This document shows positions 37,927 through 46,557 of a stretch of DNA of 64,000 nt, piece after piece (within the stretch, counting starts at the first letter, position 1; each line of letters begins with the position of its first letter). The stretch comes from Candidatus Methanogaster sp. (lineage in GTDB: Archaea; Halobacteriota; Methanosarcinia; Methanosarcinales; Methanogasteraceae), in assembly GCA_003194445.1 (NCBI GenBank), contig PQXF01000003.1, forward strand, positions 1-64,000, given 5' to 3'. Under the pieces are notes generated by a model. That model did not search any database and was not told where the DNA came from. It saw only the letters and a program-made list of their open reading frames with translations. The translations under genes and the position numbers were made by a program.

Positions 37927-39234
37927 ATGAATATGACAACAATTGAATCCATAGCCGGAATCGACGTTTACCTCACAAAAACTCCGGGCATCGGCGGCGT
38001 AGTCCGTTCGGATGCGTCTGACTTTCGGGTTACAGAGGTCTGGGCACCCGGGAAAAGCACGGATGCAGAGAATGGAAAGTATCTCATCGTAGAACTCACA
38101 AAGAAGAACTGGGACACCCACCATCTGATCAGGGACCTCTCGAGATGGTTCAGGGTCAGCAGATCCAGATTCGGGTGGGCTGGCACCAAGGATACGCGGG
38201 CTGTAACCACCCAGCGGATCGGTATCTGGGATCCGGATCGTACCATCGAGGCAAAGATCCCCAACTTCCGCATCCCAAACGTCGAGCTCAAGATCATCGG
38301 GCGGTCGAACCGGAAGATCAGTCTCGGCGATCTCTGCGGCAATAGGTTCAGGATCACAGTGCGGGAGATCGATGAAACAGAAGAGGAGGTCAGGGATCGC
38401 GTAAATCGCGTAACCGGTGAACTCTCTCATGCGGGAGGCATGGCGAATTTTTATGGCGAGCAGCGGTTCGGAACAATCCGCCCGATCACACACGAAGTCG
38501 GCAGACTCATCGTTGCAGGTGATTTCAAGCGCGCGATGATGACGTATCTTGCAAAACCATATCCGGATGACCGGTCTTATGAAATTCGCAGTCGTCTGTG
38601 GGATACTCATGATTTCAAATCGGCACTGACAGAGTTTCCGAATCATCTGCGGTACGAGCGTGCAATGTTAAACTATCTGGTCAAACAACCGGATGATTAC
38701 ATCGGCGCATTTCGTGTGCTGCCAAAAAACCTTCTGAAAATGTTTACGCACGCATACCAGTCATTCATATTCAATAAAATCCTGAGTAAGCGCATAAAAG
38801 AGGAGATTTCACTAAATCAGGCGATAGTCGGGGATGTCGTATGTTTCAGAGGCAGCGATGGTCTGCCAGATGCGTCGAGGACGCAAGAAGTGACACAGAC
38901 GGACATCGATGGTATCAACAACCTCATCCGCAAAAAACGTGCGTGGGTTACTCAATCCTTGATCGGGCACGGCTATGAACCAGGGAGCGGTATCGAGAGC
39001 GTGGTGTTATCCGACCTCGGAATCGATCTTTATGAGTTGACTCGCGGGTTTGAGGTCGCAGAGATGCCGGAACTTGCTTCGAAGGGCGGATGCCGGGCGG
39101 TTGTGATCGGCGTCGATCCGGTCTTTGATGTGAGCGCGGATGGCGGTGGTGATGGGGTGGGCGCAACTGCCGAGTTCTTCCTGCCGAAGGGGTGCTATGC
39201 CACGGTCCTGTTGCGCGAGTATATGAAGGATTGA
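37927..39234 (+). CDS. truD: tRNA pseudouridine(13) synthase
   Basis: A 435-residue enzyme that makes pseudouridine at tRNA position 13. The catalytic Asp is D89 in AGTKDTRAVTTQ; other motifs are RNRITVRE-like RFRITVREID, HAGGMANFYGEQRFGT and HAYQSFIFNKILS. The frame is open from 37765, but the ATG at 37927 (MNMTTIESIAG) gives the family's normal length, and the upstream extension is not conserved-looking. It stands alone. Confidence 0.93.
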   Translation: MNMTTIESIAGIDVYLTKTPGIGGVVRSDASDFRVTEVWAPGKSTDAENGKYLIVELTKKNWDTHHLIRDLSRWFRVSRSRFGWAGTKDTRAVTTQRIGIWDPDRTIEAKIPNFRIPNVELKIIGRSNRKISLGDLCGNRFRITVREIDETEEEVRDRVNRVTGELSHAGGMANFYGEQRFGTIRPITHEVGRLIVAGDFKRAMMTYLAKPYPDDRSYEIRSRLWDTHDFKSALTEFPNHLRYERAMLNYLVKQPDDYIGAFRVLPKNLLKMFTHAYQSFIFNKILSKRIKEEISLNQAIVGDVVCFRGSDGLPDASRTQEVTQTDIDGINNLIRKKRAWVTQSLIGHGYEPGSGIESVVLSDLGIDLYELTRGFEVAEMPELASKGGCRAVVIGVDPVFDVSADGGGDGVGATAEFFLPKGCYATVLLREYMKD

Positions 39235-39285
39235 TGCACCCATTGTCCGCGATTTCCAGAAATTAATCCAAGGGAACATGCGCAG

Positions 39286-41697
39286 TCATTCGCTCTTCGC
39301 ATCCAGGAACTCAACCGTTGTGCTGCCTTTAAGTTTCACAATCTTCCCGTACTCCGCCTCCGCCTTCACGGTTGCAGTTCCGCGTGACGCGGAGGATGTG
39401 GATATTAGGGTGGACATGACAGAAGCGCGCCCACGAGGTATCTTGACCGGACTCTCTATCGCTCCGATGTCAGTTGCCAGAATGACTGTCGTATCGTTCG
39501 GAACCGGGATTGGTATCTCGTTATCGTCCTTTGTCAGTAGCTCTATCTTTATCATTGATCTCGATTCACGGCCTGCTACGATCTCGGCCGGATCTGCTGA
39601 GAGTTTCAGTTTGACTTCAGGCATCTTGGTCAGATCACAATGGACTGGGGTCGTTTGGTTGGCGATGACGACTGCGCCTCTTTCATAGCCGAAATAGCCG
39701 AGTTTTAAAAATAGAACATTGTGAGGACCTATCAGGACGTTATCTACCGTCTTCGGCGATCTGCCATTGTATCTCATGTCCACGAATACCACAGCGTCTG
39801 ATGGGTTAGAAGTCGCATGTATCGAGCCGGTTTTGTTCGATTTGTTTTTTGTACCTCTTCTATTCCGTGCCGATCTATATATCGAAAGAGCGCCTGCAGC
39901 CAGTGCTGCTATCATCGCTGCCAGAACGGCTGGATCTGATATATGCTTTGAGATGTACTCTGAGAGGCTGGAGACATTGGTCTGCACAATCACCTCACCA
40001 CCCCCGTCCTCGCCCCCGTCCTCTTCTGCCGGGTCATGAGGTGTCTCGATGTGTGCGGTCGGAGGTATCTCCAGCGGAACAGTGATCAGATCAGAGGCCG
40101 ACCCTTCTCCTGTCAGATCCCCGATCTCTGCTTCGGCATGTATGGTATACCTCGTTTCCATATGGACTGCTGGCGCGGCAAAGATCGAGAAGAATCTACC
40201 ATCCTTATCCGTCGATCCTGCATCGGGGTCGAGATCGCCGGTTGTAGTTATGAGGGATATGGATGCATTTTGTACAGGATCCCCATCTGCGGTGACCCGA
40301 ACCGCTACCTCATTTGATTCGCCTGATGGTACCGGATCGGTGAAGATCGAGACCGATAGTGGCGACAAGACGCCTTCGACCGTGATGATCTCACTTATCT
40401 CGTTATTTGTTTCGTTTGACTCGGTTATCTTACCTGCAGCATCTATCGTTGCGGTTATCTCAAACTCCCCGGGCTCTCCAAATGTGATCGGTTCAAAGTA
40501 AACCGTCGCCACCTCGCCGGATCTCAGCGGGCGAACCTGGTGGCTAAGATCGCAACAGCCCCCAAGCAGCAGGGCGGTTTCCTCTGATGCACCACCTGCA
40601 TTCCTTACACTAACCCCAACGATTACCGACTCATTCATCCCCGGGTGTGTGGGGCCCCATGAGATGTCTTCGACGGTTAAGTCGGGTTGAGCAGGGCTAA
40701 CGACATCCAGATGGCAAGCATAATCGGGTCCGGCATTGATTATGGTGAGATGGTCATCGATCAATATCGCATACTTAAGCTGCACCATATTGGCGTCCAC
40801 GCCGTAAAAGATCTTATCCACATACACGCTAAAGATCGGTACATCGCCCTCGTGCCCTATATCCTCCTGATACACAAAGGTGCTCTTTGTCGGGACATCA
40901 TCGGTCGCGATCTCATACGCCAGCGGAAAGCCGGTGATGGACATGCGATTGTAGAATACATCCCCGGAATTCTGTGGTCTGATAATACCTGATTCCAACT
41001 CTTTACCATATCGTTGGATCGAAAGCCATATCTTGCCGCCTTTGAGATCGATCTGTTCCACAGCCAGATAGTATCCATATCCAAGATCCCAGACCTCTCC
41101 GGTTGCCATCGTATGTTTTTCATCTTCACCCATCTCCACAAGGATCGGTGATAGTACATTCGGCTTACCATTGATCGCCATATATTTTGTCCCAAAGTGC
41201 CTGACCGCAAGATATTCACCAATCTCATGGTTTGCGTAGTCGGACTCGACCGGGCAGGCGGTATGCACGATATCTTCCTCATAGGTGCGGCTGGAATAAG
41301 CTGGCAGAAATATCCATTCTCCTTCCTTATCCACAGTCGTACTTGCTTTGAAGTCTATACTATTGCCCGCTATTAACCAGTAGTTCCCATATCGGTGCCC
41401 AATGTCCCTCCCGAAGCTTCTGTCCATGCCATCAGGATCTCTTGCTGCCACAAACACCCCCTGATCACCAAACTGCACCGGGAATTCGATCGCCTTCAGC
41501 GTAAATGACACAGTCGCGGTGTCGCCCACCCTCAGAGGTTCCGGTCCGGTCACTTTGAAGTCAGAGAGCTCCGGATAAATACCTGACGTATCCGGACCAC
41601 CGTACGAGCAGAGAAGCGCAGCTTGTGCAGGAAGCATAAGGGATAAGAGCATCACTGTGAGTAGGACGGCTGATTTAATATATCCCGGGAGTGCCAT
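39286..41697 (-). CDS. Surface protein: S-layer, CARDB, Ig-like and PEGA domains
   Basis: An 803-residue exported protein. Residues 1-26 are a signal peptide (VLLTVMLLSLMLPAQA). Residues about 45-330 resemble the Methanosarcina S-layer duplication domain (AVRHFGTKYMAINGK; GEVWDLGYGYYLAVEQIDLK). Then come a CARDB domain (PDLTVEDISWGPTHP to NETNNEI, about 340-445), an Ig-like domain (about 450-560), a membrane span (588-607, AAMIAALAAGALSIY) followed by basic residues, a PEGA domain (about 624-680) and another Ig-like domain. The basic stop-transfer signal implies that PEGA and the last domain are cytoplasmic, which is unusual. The start was chosen for the signal peptide; upstream in-frame ATGs at 41751 and 41808 overlap the phosphoesterase gene. 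Confidence 0.82.
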   Translation of the reverse strand: MALPGYIKSAVLLTVMLLSLMLPAQAALLCSYGGPDTSGIYPELSDFKVTGPEPLRVGDTATVSFTLKAIEFPVQFGDQGVFVAARDPDGMDRSFGRDIGHRYGNYWLIAGNSIDFKASTTVDKEGEWIFLPAYSSRTYEEDIVHTACPVESDYANHEIGEYLAVRHFGTKYMAINGKPNVLSPILVEMGEDEKHTMATGEVWDLGYGYYLAVEQIDLKGGKIWLSIQRYGKELESGIIRPQNSGDVFYNRMSITGFPLAYEIATDDVPTKSTFVYQEDIGHEGDVPIFSVYVDKIFYGVDANMVQLKYAILIDDHLTIINAGPDYACHLDVVSPAQPDLTVEDISWGPTHPGMNESVIVGVSVRNAGGASEETALLLGGCCDLSHQVRPLRSGEVATVYFEPITFGEPGEFEITATIDAAGKITESNETNNEISEIITVEGVLSPLSVSIFTDPVPSGESNEVAVRVTADGDPVQNASISLITTTGDLDPDAGSTDKDGRFFSIFAAPAVHMETRYTIHAEAEIGDLTGEGSASDLITVPLEIPPTAHIETPHDPAEEDGGEDGGGEVIVQTNVSSLSEYISKHISDPAVLAAMIAALAAGALSIYRSARNRRGTKNKSNKTGSIHATSNPSDAVVFVDMRYNGRSPKTVDNVLIGPHNVLFLKLGYFGYERGAVVIANQTTPVHCDLTKMPEVKLKLSADPAEIVAGRESRSMIKIELLTKDDNEIPIPVPNDTTVILATDIGAIESPVKIPRGRASVMSTLISTSSASRGTATVKAEAEYGKIVKLKGSTTVEFLDAKSE

Positions 41698-41725
41698 CAG
41701 GCTTTTTTCATAGGGACATGCAGTA

Positions 41726-42529
41726 TTAATAACTCTTGAGCGCCACTCCATGCTTATCGATCTCCAGATAGTCTGAAGAACCCCATACCCATGAACCAGT
41801 GTTCGCAAGATTTTTATCCATCTTCACATACGGCTCGTGTGAATGGCCATATATCAAAAACTCGCCTTTATATTTTTCATTGACCAATTCGACAGCATAT
41901 TTTTCATATTTTTCCATACTCCTTTCTTCTGGTTCCAACATAATTTCATCTATTCTTTCTTTAATCCATGGCAACGTGGCTCCGGGATGAGGATCGGACG
42001 AATACCTACTAATACCAAGAAAGTTTCTGATCATATCCAGGATACCTCTTCCTTCTCCAATCTTTTCCCAGATAATCTCCGCAGCCTTCCCGACATCATC
42101 TCCAGCCATACAAAGTGCATCTGCAAACGTCTCGTAGGTCGCAAGCGTACCAAACTGCATGTTTTCAAGCTGGTACCCGTGTATAAAGCGATACTTAGTC
42201 CCGCCATATTCGAGGCCCAAGTCATGTTTAAGATCGAACTTCACTCCAAAGTAAGATTGAGGAAACCGTATCAGATGGAAATCATGATTCCCGACCACAT
42301 AGGAGATGTTTATCTCTGGCTCCATGCTCATGAGTTTCTGAATGATATCAGTATTCTCGAGCAGTACTCCGACAGGATCTCTCTTCCAGAACTCGAATAT
42401 ATCTCCAAGAAGAACGAGACGATCGACATCGTCCCCCAGATTATCTATGAAATCTATAAACTTGCTCCTGTTGCTGCATTCTATTCCTAAGTGCACGTCT
42501 GAGACGGCTATGCATTTTCTGTTGGTCAT
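41726..42529 (-). CDS. Calcineurin-like metallophosphoesterase
   Basis: A 267-residue enzyme with the full metal-binding set: SDVHLG (D-x-H), LGDIFEFW (GD), YVVGNHDFH (GNHD), IHGYQ and YGHSHEP (GHxH). The layout resembles UDP-diacylglucosamine hydrolase (LpxH)-type phosphoesterases, but archaea lack lipid A, so the substrate is unknown. The ATG at 42529 (MTNRKCIAVSDVH) has GGAG nearby; a longer frame starting at 42565 adds only hydrophobic residues. It ends 28 bases before the surface-protein start and may be co-transcribed with it. Confidence 0.88.
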   Translation of the reverse strand: MTNRKCIAVSDVHLGIECSNRSKFIDFIDNLGDDVDRLVLLGDIFEFWKRDPVGVLLENTDIIQKLMSMEPEINISYVVGNHDFHLIRFPQSYFGVKFDLKHDLGLEYGGTKYRFIHGYQLENMQFGTLATYETFADALCMAGDDVGKAAEIIWEKIGEGRGILDMIRNFLGISRYSSDPHPGATLPWIKERIDEIMLEPEERSMEKYEKYAVELVNEKYKGEFLIYGHSHEPYVKMDKNLANTGSWVWGSSDYLEIDKHGVALKSY

Positions 42530-42589
42530 GGTTTTCTCCGTATATAATATAATGAAATCCATCATCTATTATTTGTATAAAATTTTAGT

Positions 42590-42782
42590 GGTCAGCCAAC
42601 ATAAAGCGGGTGAGCAGATATTTGGTTTAAATCTGTACTAAAGCTCAAATTAGATTGGTGTATTCGGATTCCAAATCTTCACTCATCTCAAGTCTAAGTT
42701 CGCCGCCTTCAATTATGGGCTTAAGTTCCTGTTGCTCTTCGACTGCTACTTCTTTCAGTAATTTCTTAAATTCTATCACCAT
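42590..42782 (-). pseudogene. Collapsed third copy of the subtilase partner gene
   Basis: The frame from ATG 42782 (VIEFKKLLKEVAVEEQQEL, then EGGELRLEMSEDLESEYTNL) matches the first 45 or so residues of the partner genes at 44225 and 46558, then stops. The following bases at 42591-42645 match the last 16 codons of those genes (GTCAGCCAACATAAAGC). So about 240 codons were deleted from the middle, leaving only both ends. It lies directly after the first subtilase, in the same order as the intact pairs. Confidence 0.85.
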
Positions 42783-42841
42783 CTTGTTCAGTTCTGCCAC
42801 CTCCTCTTATTTTTCAAAGCTTTTAAGATATTATATTGTCT

Positions 42842-44179
42842 CTATCCTTTACAATGTTTCTCAATTAGTAGGTCCAGAGCTTCTATACCCTCTTGTATCT
42901 CATTTCTAGCTTTTTTAATCTCGATACACAATTCTGTAAGACCTTGTCCGTCACTTCCTACCAGTCTGATATGGGCGGCTTTTGCATTGATAATTCCTGA
43001 TCCGGAGTGGATATCCCAATCCGACTGGCAGCAATCCTTGGATGTCTCTTGTAATACGGACTTGGCTTCGGCTGGTGTTAGATCACCTTTAACACACTTT
43101 AATAGAGCAATTACAGCCGCACCTACAGGATTTGCAGTAGACGTTCCATTATCACAGTCGCGGTAACCCTTAAAGTGGCTGATGCTGCATAAATCAGGCT
43201 TTTTATCATCAAGAGCACCTGGTCCACAACTGGTGTATCCGATCCATTCATCGCGTATATTAGCTGCTCCAAATGTGATTACCTCTTCCAAGCTATTGGC
43301 TCCCCAGATACTACGCCCAGTACCTACATCACCGCCACATCTCGTGCTTGGGCACATGGGACCGCAGTTCCCAGCTGCGAAAGTGACAATGATACCAAGC
43401 TGTATTGCCTCTTTGACTTTCCTGGTAAAAGGATGGTTTTGGTTCCTGGCATAATCAGGACCCCATGATTCCTGATATATTCCCCAACTGTTGGACATTA
43501 CTTGAGGGGTTCCGTCTTCTTTAAATTTGTCGATAGCCCATTGAAAGCCCGATATCGCGTCACTGAGAGCGCCTTCCACACTACCAGATCCTTTCAGTAC
43601 TCCAATATCATATATCTTCGCTTCCGGACAAATATGTGTTGCGTCGTATGCACACATGGTCCCGTGACTACCTGCGTCCGTTCCAGGACCATAAACCGTA
43701 CTTGGAGACCACCCGTCTGAATATGCCGGCACTTCACTCTTGTCCACACCTGTATCACATATAGCTATGGCAATTTCAGCCCCTTTATATCCTTCGTTCC
43801 AAATATAATCAGCTCCCAGATAACGCACAACATCGTCCAGATCTCCTTTAGCAGTCAGATGTTCGCAATCATAAGGTTCGCATGGACGTGTTATGTCCAA
43901 AGTCTCAGAGTTAAACGGTGCTATCTTAGCGTCGGTCCAGACATTTTCAACGTTCGGTGCTCGTTTCAACTCTTCTATTTTTTCCTCCGGTATTTCTCCA
44001 CGGATACATACCGTACCTGCTAGGGGTTCTTTAGTTAACGAAATACTCTTCTCAGTGGGGAGAATTGCACGCCACGTCTCATCAGACTCGAACCCATAAT
44101 CCTCGCACATGCGCACCAGGTTCGGTACCAGAGACATATCAAGCTTTGGAACCCTCAATTCTACAATAACTTTTGTCAT
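42842..44179 (-). CDS. Subtilisin-like (S8) serine protease, copy 1
   Basis: A 445-residue protease with an intact triad: D142 in ICDTGVD, H172 in SHGTMCA, S347 in NGTSTANP, and the oxyanion Asn in AAGNCGP. Residues 1-120 look like an inhibitor-I9-type prodomain (VIVELRVPKLDMSLVPN; VENVWTDAKIAPF). There is no signal peptide or membrane span, so it is probably cytoplasmic or leaves by an unusual route. It contains many Cys residues in the catalytic domain. It lies 45 bases downstream of its partner gene, forming a unit with it. It differs from copy 2 at only one residue that I can find (Ile for Ala near residue 420). Confidence 0.92.
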   Translation of the reverse strand: MTKVIVELRVPKLDMSLVPNLVRMCEDYGFESDETWRAILPTEKSISLTKEPLAGTVCIRGEIPEEKIEELKRAPNVENVWTDAKIAPFNSETLDITRPCEPYDCEHLTAKGDLDDVVRYLGADYIWNEGYKGAEIAIAICDTGVDKSEVPAYSDGWSPSTVYGPGTDAGSHGTMCAYDATHICPEAKIYDIGVLKGSGSVEGALSDAISGFQWAIDKFKEDGTPQVMSNSWGIYQESWGPDYARNQNHPFTRKVKEAIQLGIIVTFAAGNCGPMCPSTRCGGDVGTGRSIWGANSLEEVITFGAANIRDEWIGYTSCGPGALDDKKPDLCSISHFKGYRDCDNGTSTANPVGAAVIALLKCVKGDLTPAEAKSVLQETSKDCCQSDWDIHSGSGIINAKAAHIRLVGSDGQGLTELCIEIKKARNEIQEGIEALDLLIEKHCKG

Positions 44180-44224
44180 TTATTTTTCTCCATAATTTTA
44201 AAAAAATAAAATTTTGACTGTTGA

Positions 44225-45124
44225 TCAGCCAACATAAAGCCAGGGAGCACATATTTGGTTCGAACCCGTACTAAAGTCTAATGTTACGCAGGAGCCGTTT
44301 CCCTTTGCGTAGACGTCCAAACAGGTTCGGACCCTTATCCATGTCCGATCGTTTCGCCGTAAGATTGCAGCGTAATTGACGCGTCTGGCAGTGTCAATTC
44401 TTCTGTGGCCTGATATATTGGAACCTGCTACGTGGAGAACGTTCCACTTGGACCAGCCTTTCCAGTTATTCTGATGGGCATTCATTCGTATATCTATATC
44501 GGCTCTTACATATTTGCAGTTATACCACTTATCATTGGCTTTAACTGTGCAATATCCGTTGTAATAAACTCTTGCCACGGCATTATACCATTTAGTCCAC
44601 TTTGGTCTGAAGCTGTACCACCAGTCTACACATATTCGTCTACTTGTGCTTCCACCAACACATCCCCACCCGTCTCCACAGGTCGAAACGTATGCCTTCT
44701 GACATACTTTATTCGATGGAGGTATTAGGTCCATTGCCATGGCATCCGAATCGCTTATTGTAAATCCCACAGGGACGAGGATTTCCATCTCTTCGCCTGC
44801 CAGAGATTGGTCCGGTGACATCCCTCTTTCTTCAGCCAATTGCTGCAAGACGAGCTGCTGTTCGTCGCCCATCACCAAAGCAGGAGTTACCTCAGCTATC
44901 CATTTTTCAGTTGCTTCAGCATCCTTGCGCTCTTGCAGTTCGAGCTGTTCAACATCCAGTCCGGATTGTCTCAGTAGATTGGTGTATTCGGCTTCCGAAT
45001 CCTCACTCATCTTAAATCCAAGTTCGCCGCCTTCAGTCATGGACTCAAGTTCCTGTTGCTCTTCGGCTGCTACGCCCTTAAGCAGTTCTCGAAATTCTGC
45101 TTCCACTTCTTCTTTTTCGTCCAT
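44225..45124 (-). CDS. Trp/Tyr/Cys-rich subtilase partner protein, copy 1
   Basis: A 299-residue protein of no family I recognise. Residues 1-105 are acidic and helical (EFRELLKGVAAEEQQELES; AEATEKWIAEVTPALVMGDEQ). A short hydrophobic link follows (EILVPVGFTISDSDAMAMD, about 108-126). Next comes a 20-residue segment that differs completely between copies and is rich in Cys here, then a beta-rich domain of Trp, Tyr, Arg and Cys (CVDWWYSFRPKWTKWYN; KGWSKWNVLHVAG) to the end (APWLYVG). No signal peptide. GGAGG lies upstream; ATG 45124 is preferred over the ATG at 45130. The two-part layout suggests a leader or inhibitor region removed by the adjacent protease, but that is inference. Confidence 0.85.
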   Translation of the reverse strand: MDEKEEVEAEFRELLKGVAAEEQQELESMTEGGELGFKMSEDSEAEYTNLLRQSGLDVEQLELQERKDAEATEKWIAEVTPALVMGDEQQLVLQQLAEERGMSPDQSLAGEEMEILVPVGFTISDSDAMAMDLIPPSNKVCQKAYVSTCGDGWGCVGGSTSRRICVDWWYSFRPKWTKWYNAVARVYYNGYCTVKANDKWYNCKYVRADIDIRMNAHQNNWKGWSKWNVLHVAGSNISGHRRIDTARRVNYAAILRRNDRTWIRVRTCLDVYAKGNGSCVTLDFSTGSNQICAPWLYVG

Positions 45125-45174
45125 ATACATTGCCTCCTTTTATTTTTCAAGGCTTTTAAGATCTTATATTGTCT

Positions 45175-46512
45175 CTATCCTTTACAATGTTTCTCAATTA
45201 GTAGGTCCAGAGCTTCTATACCCTCTTGTATCTCATTTCTAGCTTTTTTAATCTCGGCACACAATTCTGTAAGACCTTGTCCGTCACTTCCTACCAGTCT
45301 GATATGGGCGGCTTTTGCATTGATAATTCCTGATCCGGAGTGGATATCCCAATCCGACTGGCAGCAATCCTTGGATGTCTCTTGTAATACGGACTTGGCT
45401 TCGGCTGGTGTTAGATCACCTTTAACACACTTTAATAGAGCAATTACAGCCGCACCTACAGGATTTGCAGTAGACGTTCCATTATCACAGTCGCGGTAAC
45501 CCTTAAAGTGGCTGATGCTGCATAAATCAGGCTTTTTATCATCAAGAGCACCTGGTCCACAACTGGTGTATCCGATCCATTCATCGCGTATATTAGCTGC
45601 TCCAAATGTGATTACCTCTTCCAAGCTATTGGCTCCCCAGATACTACGCCCAGTACCTACATCACCGCCACATCTCGTGCTTGGGCACATGGGACCGCAG
45701 TTCCCAGCTGCGAAAGTGACAATGATACCAAGCTGTATTGCCTCTTTGACTTTCCTGGTAAAAGGATGGTTTTGGTTCCTGGCATAATCAGGACCCCATG
45801 ATTCCTGATATATTCCCCAACTGTTGGACATTACTTGAGGGGTTCCGTCTTCTTTAAATTTGTCGATAGCCCATTGAAAGCCCGATATCGCGTCACTGAG
45901 AGCGCCTTCCACACTACCAGATCCTTTCAGTACTCCAATATCATATATCTTCGCTTCCGGACAAATATGTGTTGCGTCGTATGCACACATGGTCCCGTGA
46001 CTACCTGCGTCCGTTCCAGGACCATAAACCGTACTTGGAGACCACCCGTCTGAATATGCCGGCACTTCACTCTTGTCCACACCTGTATCACATATAGCTA
46101 TGGCAATTTCAGCCCCTTTATATCCTTCGTTCCAAATATAATCAGCTCCCAGATAACGCACAACATCGTCCAGATCTCCTTTAGCAGTCAGATGTTCGCA
46201 ATCATAAGGTTCGCATGGACGTGTTATGTCCAAAGTCTCAGAGTTAAACGGTGCTATCTTAGCGTCGGTCCAGACATTTTCAACGTTCGGTGCTCGTTTC
46301 AACTCTTCTATTTTTTCCTCCGGTATTTCTCCACGGATACATACCGTACCTGCTAGGGGTTCTTTAGTTAACGAAATACTCTTCTCAGTGGGGAGAATTG
46401 CACGCCACGTCTCATCAGACTCGAACCCATAATCCTCGCACATGCGCACCAGGTTCGGTACCAGAGACATATCAAGCTTTGGAACCCTCAATTCTACAAT
46501 AACTTTTGTCAT
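45175..46512 (-). CDS. Subtilisin-like (S8) serine protease, copy 2
   Basis: A near-identical twin of the protease at 42842-44179, with the same Asp/His/Ser triad, oxyanion Asn, prodomain and lack of signal peptide; I find one difference (Ala for Ile near residue 420, LTELCAEIKK). It starts 45 bases after the stop of its partner at 46558 and ends 50 bases before partner copy 1. Such identity beside diverged partners implies recent duplication or gene conversion limited to the protease. Confidence 0.92.
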   Translation of the reverse strand: MTKVIVELRVPKLDMSLVPNLVRMCEDYGFESDETWRAILPTEKSISLTKEPLAGTVCIRGEIPEEKIEELKRAPNVENVWTDAKIAPFNSETLDITRPCEPYDCEHLTAKGDLDDVVRYLGADYIWNEGYKGAEIAIAICDTGVDKSEVPAYSDGWSPSTVYGPGTDAGSHGTMCAYDATHICPEAKIYDIGVLKGSGSVEGALSDAISGFQWAIDKFKEDGTPQVMSNSWGIYQESWGPDYARNQNHPFTRKVKEAIQLGIIVTFAAGNCGPMCPSTRCGGDVGTGRSIWGANSLEEVITFGAANIRDEWIGYTSCGPGALDDKKPDLCSISHFKGYRDCDNGTSTANPVGAAVIALLKCVKGDLTPAEAKSVLQETSKDCCQSDWDIHSGSGIINAKAAHIRLVGSDGQGLTELCAEIKKARNEIQEGIEALDLLIEKHCKG

Positions 46513-46557
46513 TTATTTTTCTCCATAATTTTAAAAAAATAAAATGTTGACTGTTGA

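Noticed and set aside
41698-41808. Upstream starts of the surface protein
   Set aside because: They put more than 17 extra residues before a clear signal peptide and overlap the phosphoesterase gene.
43182-45787. Identical short plus-strand frames in both array units
   Set aside because: They are antisense shadows that recur only because the subtilase genes are duplicated.
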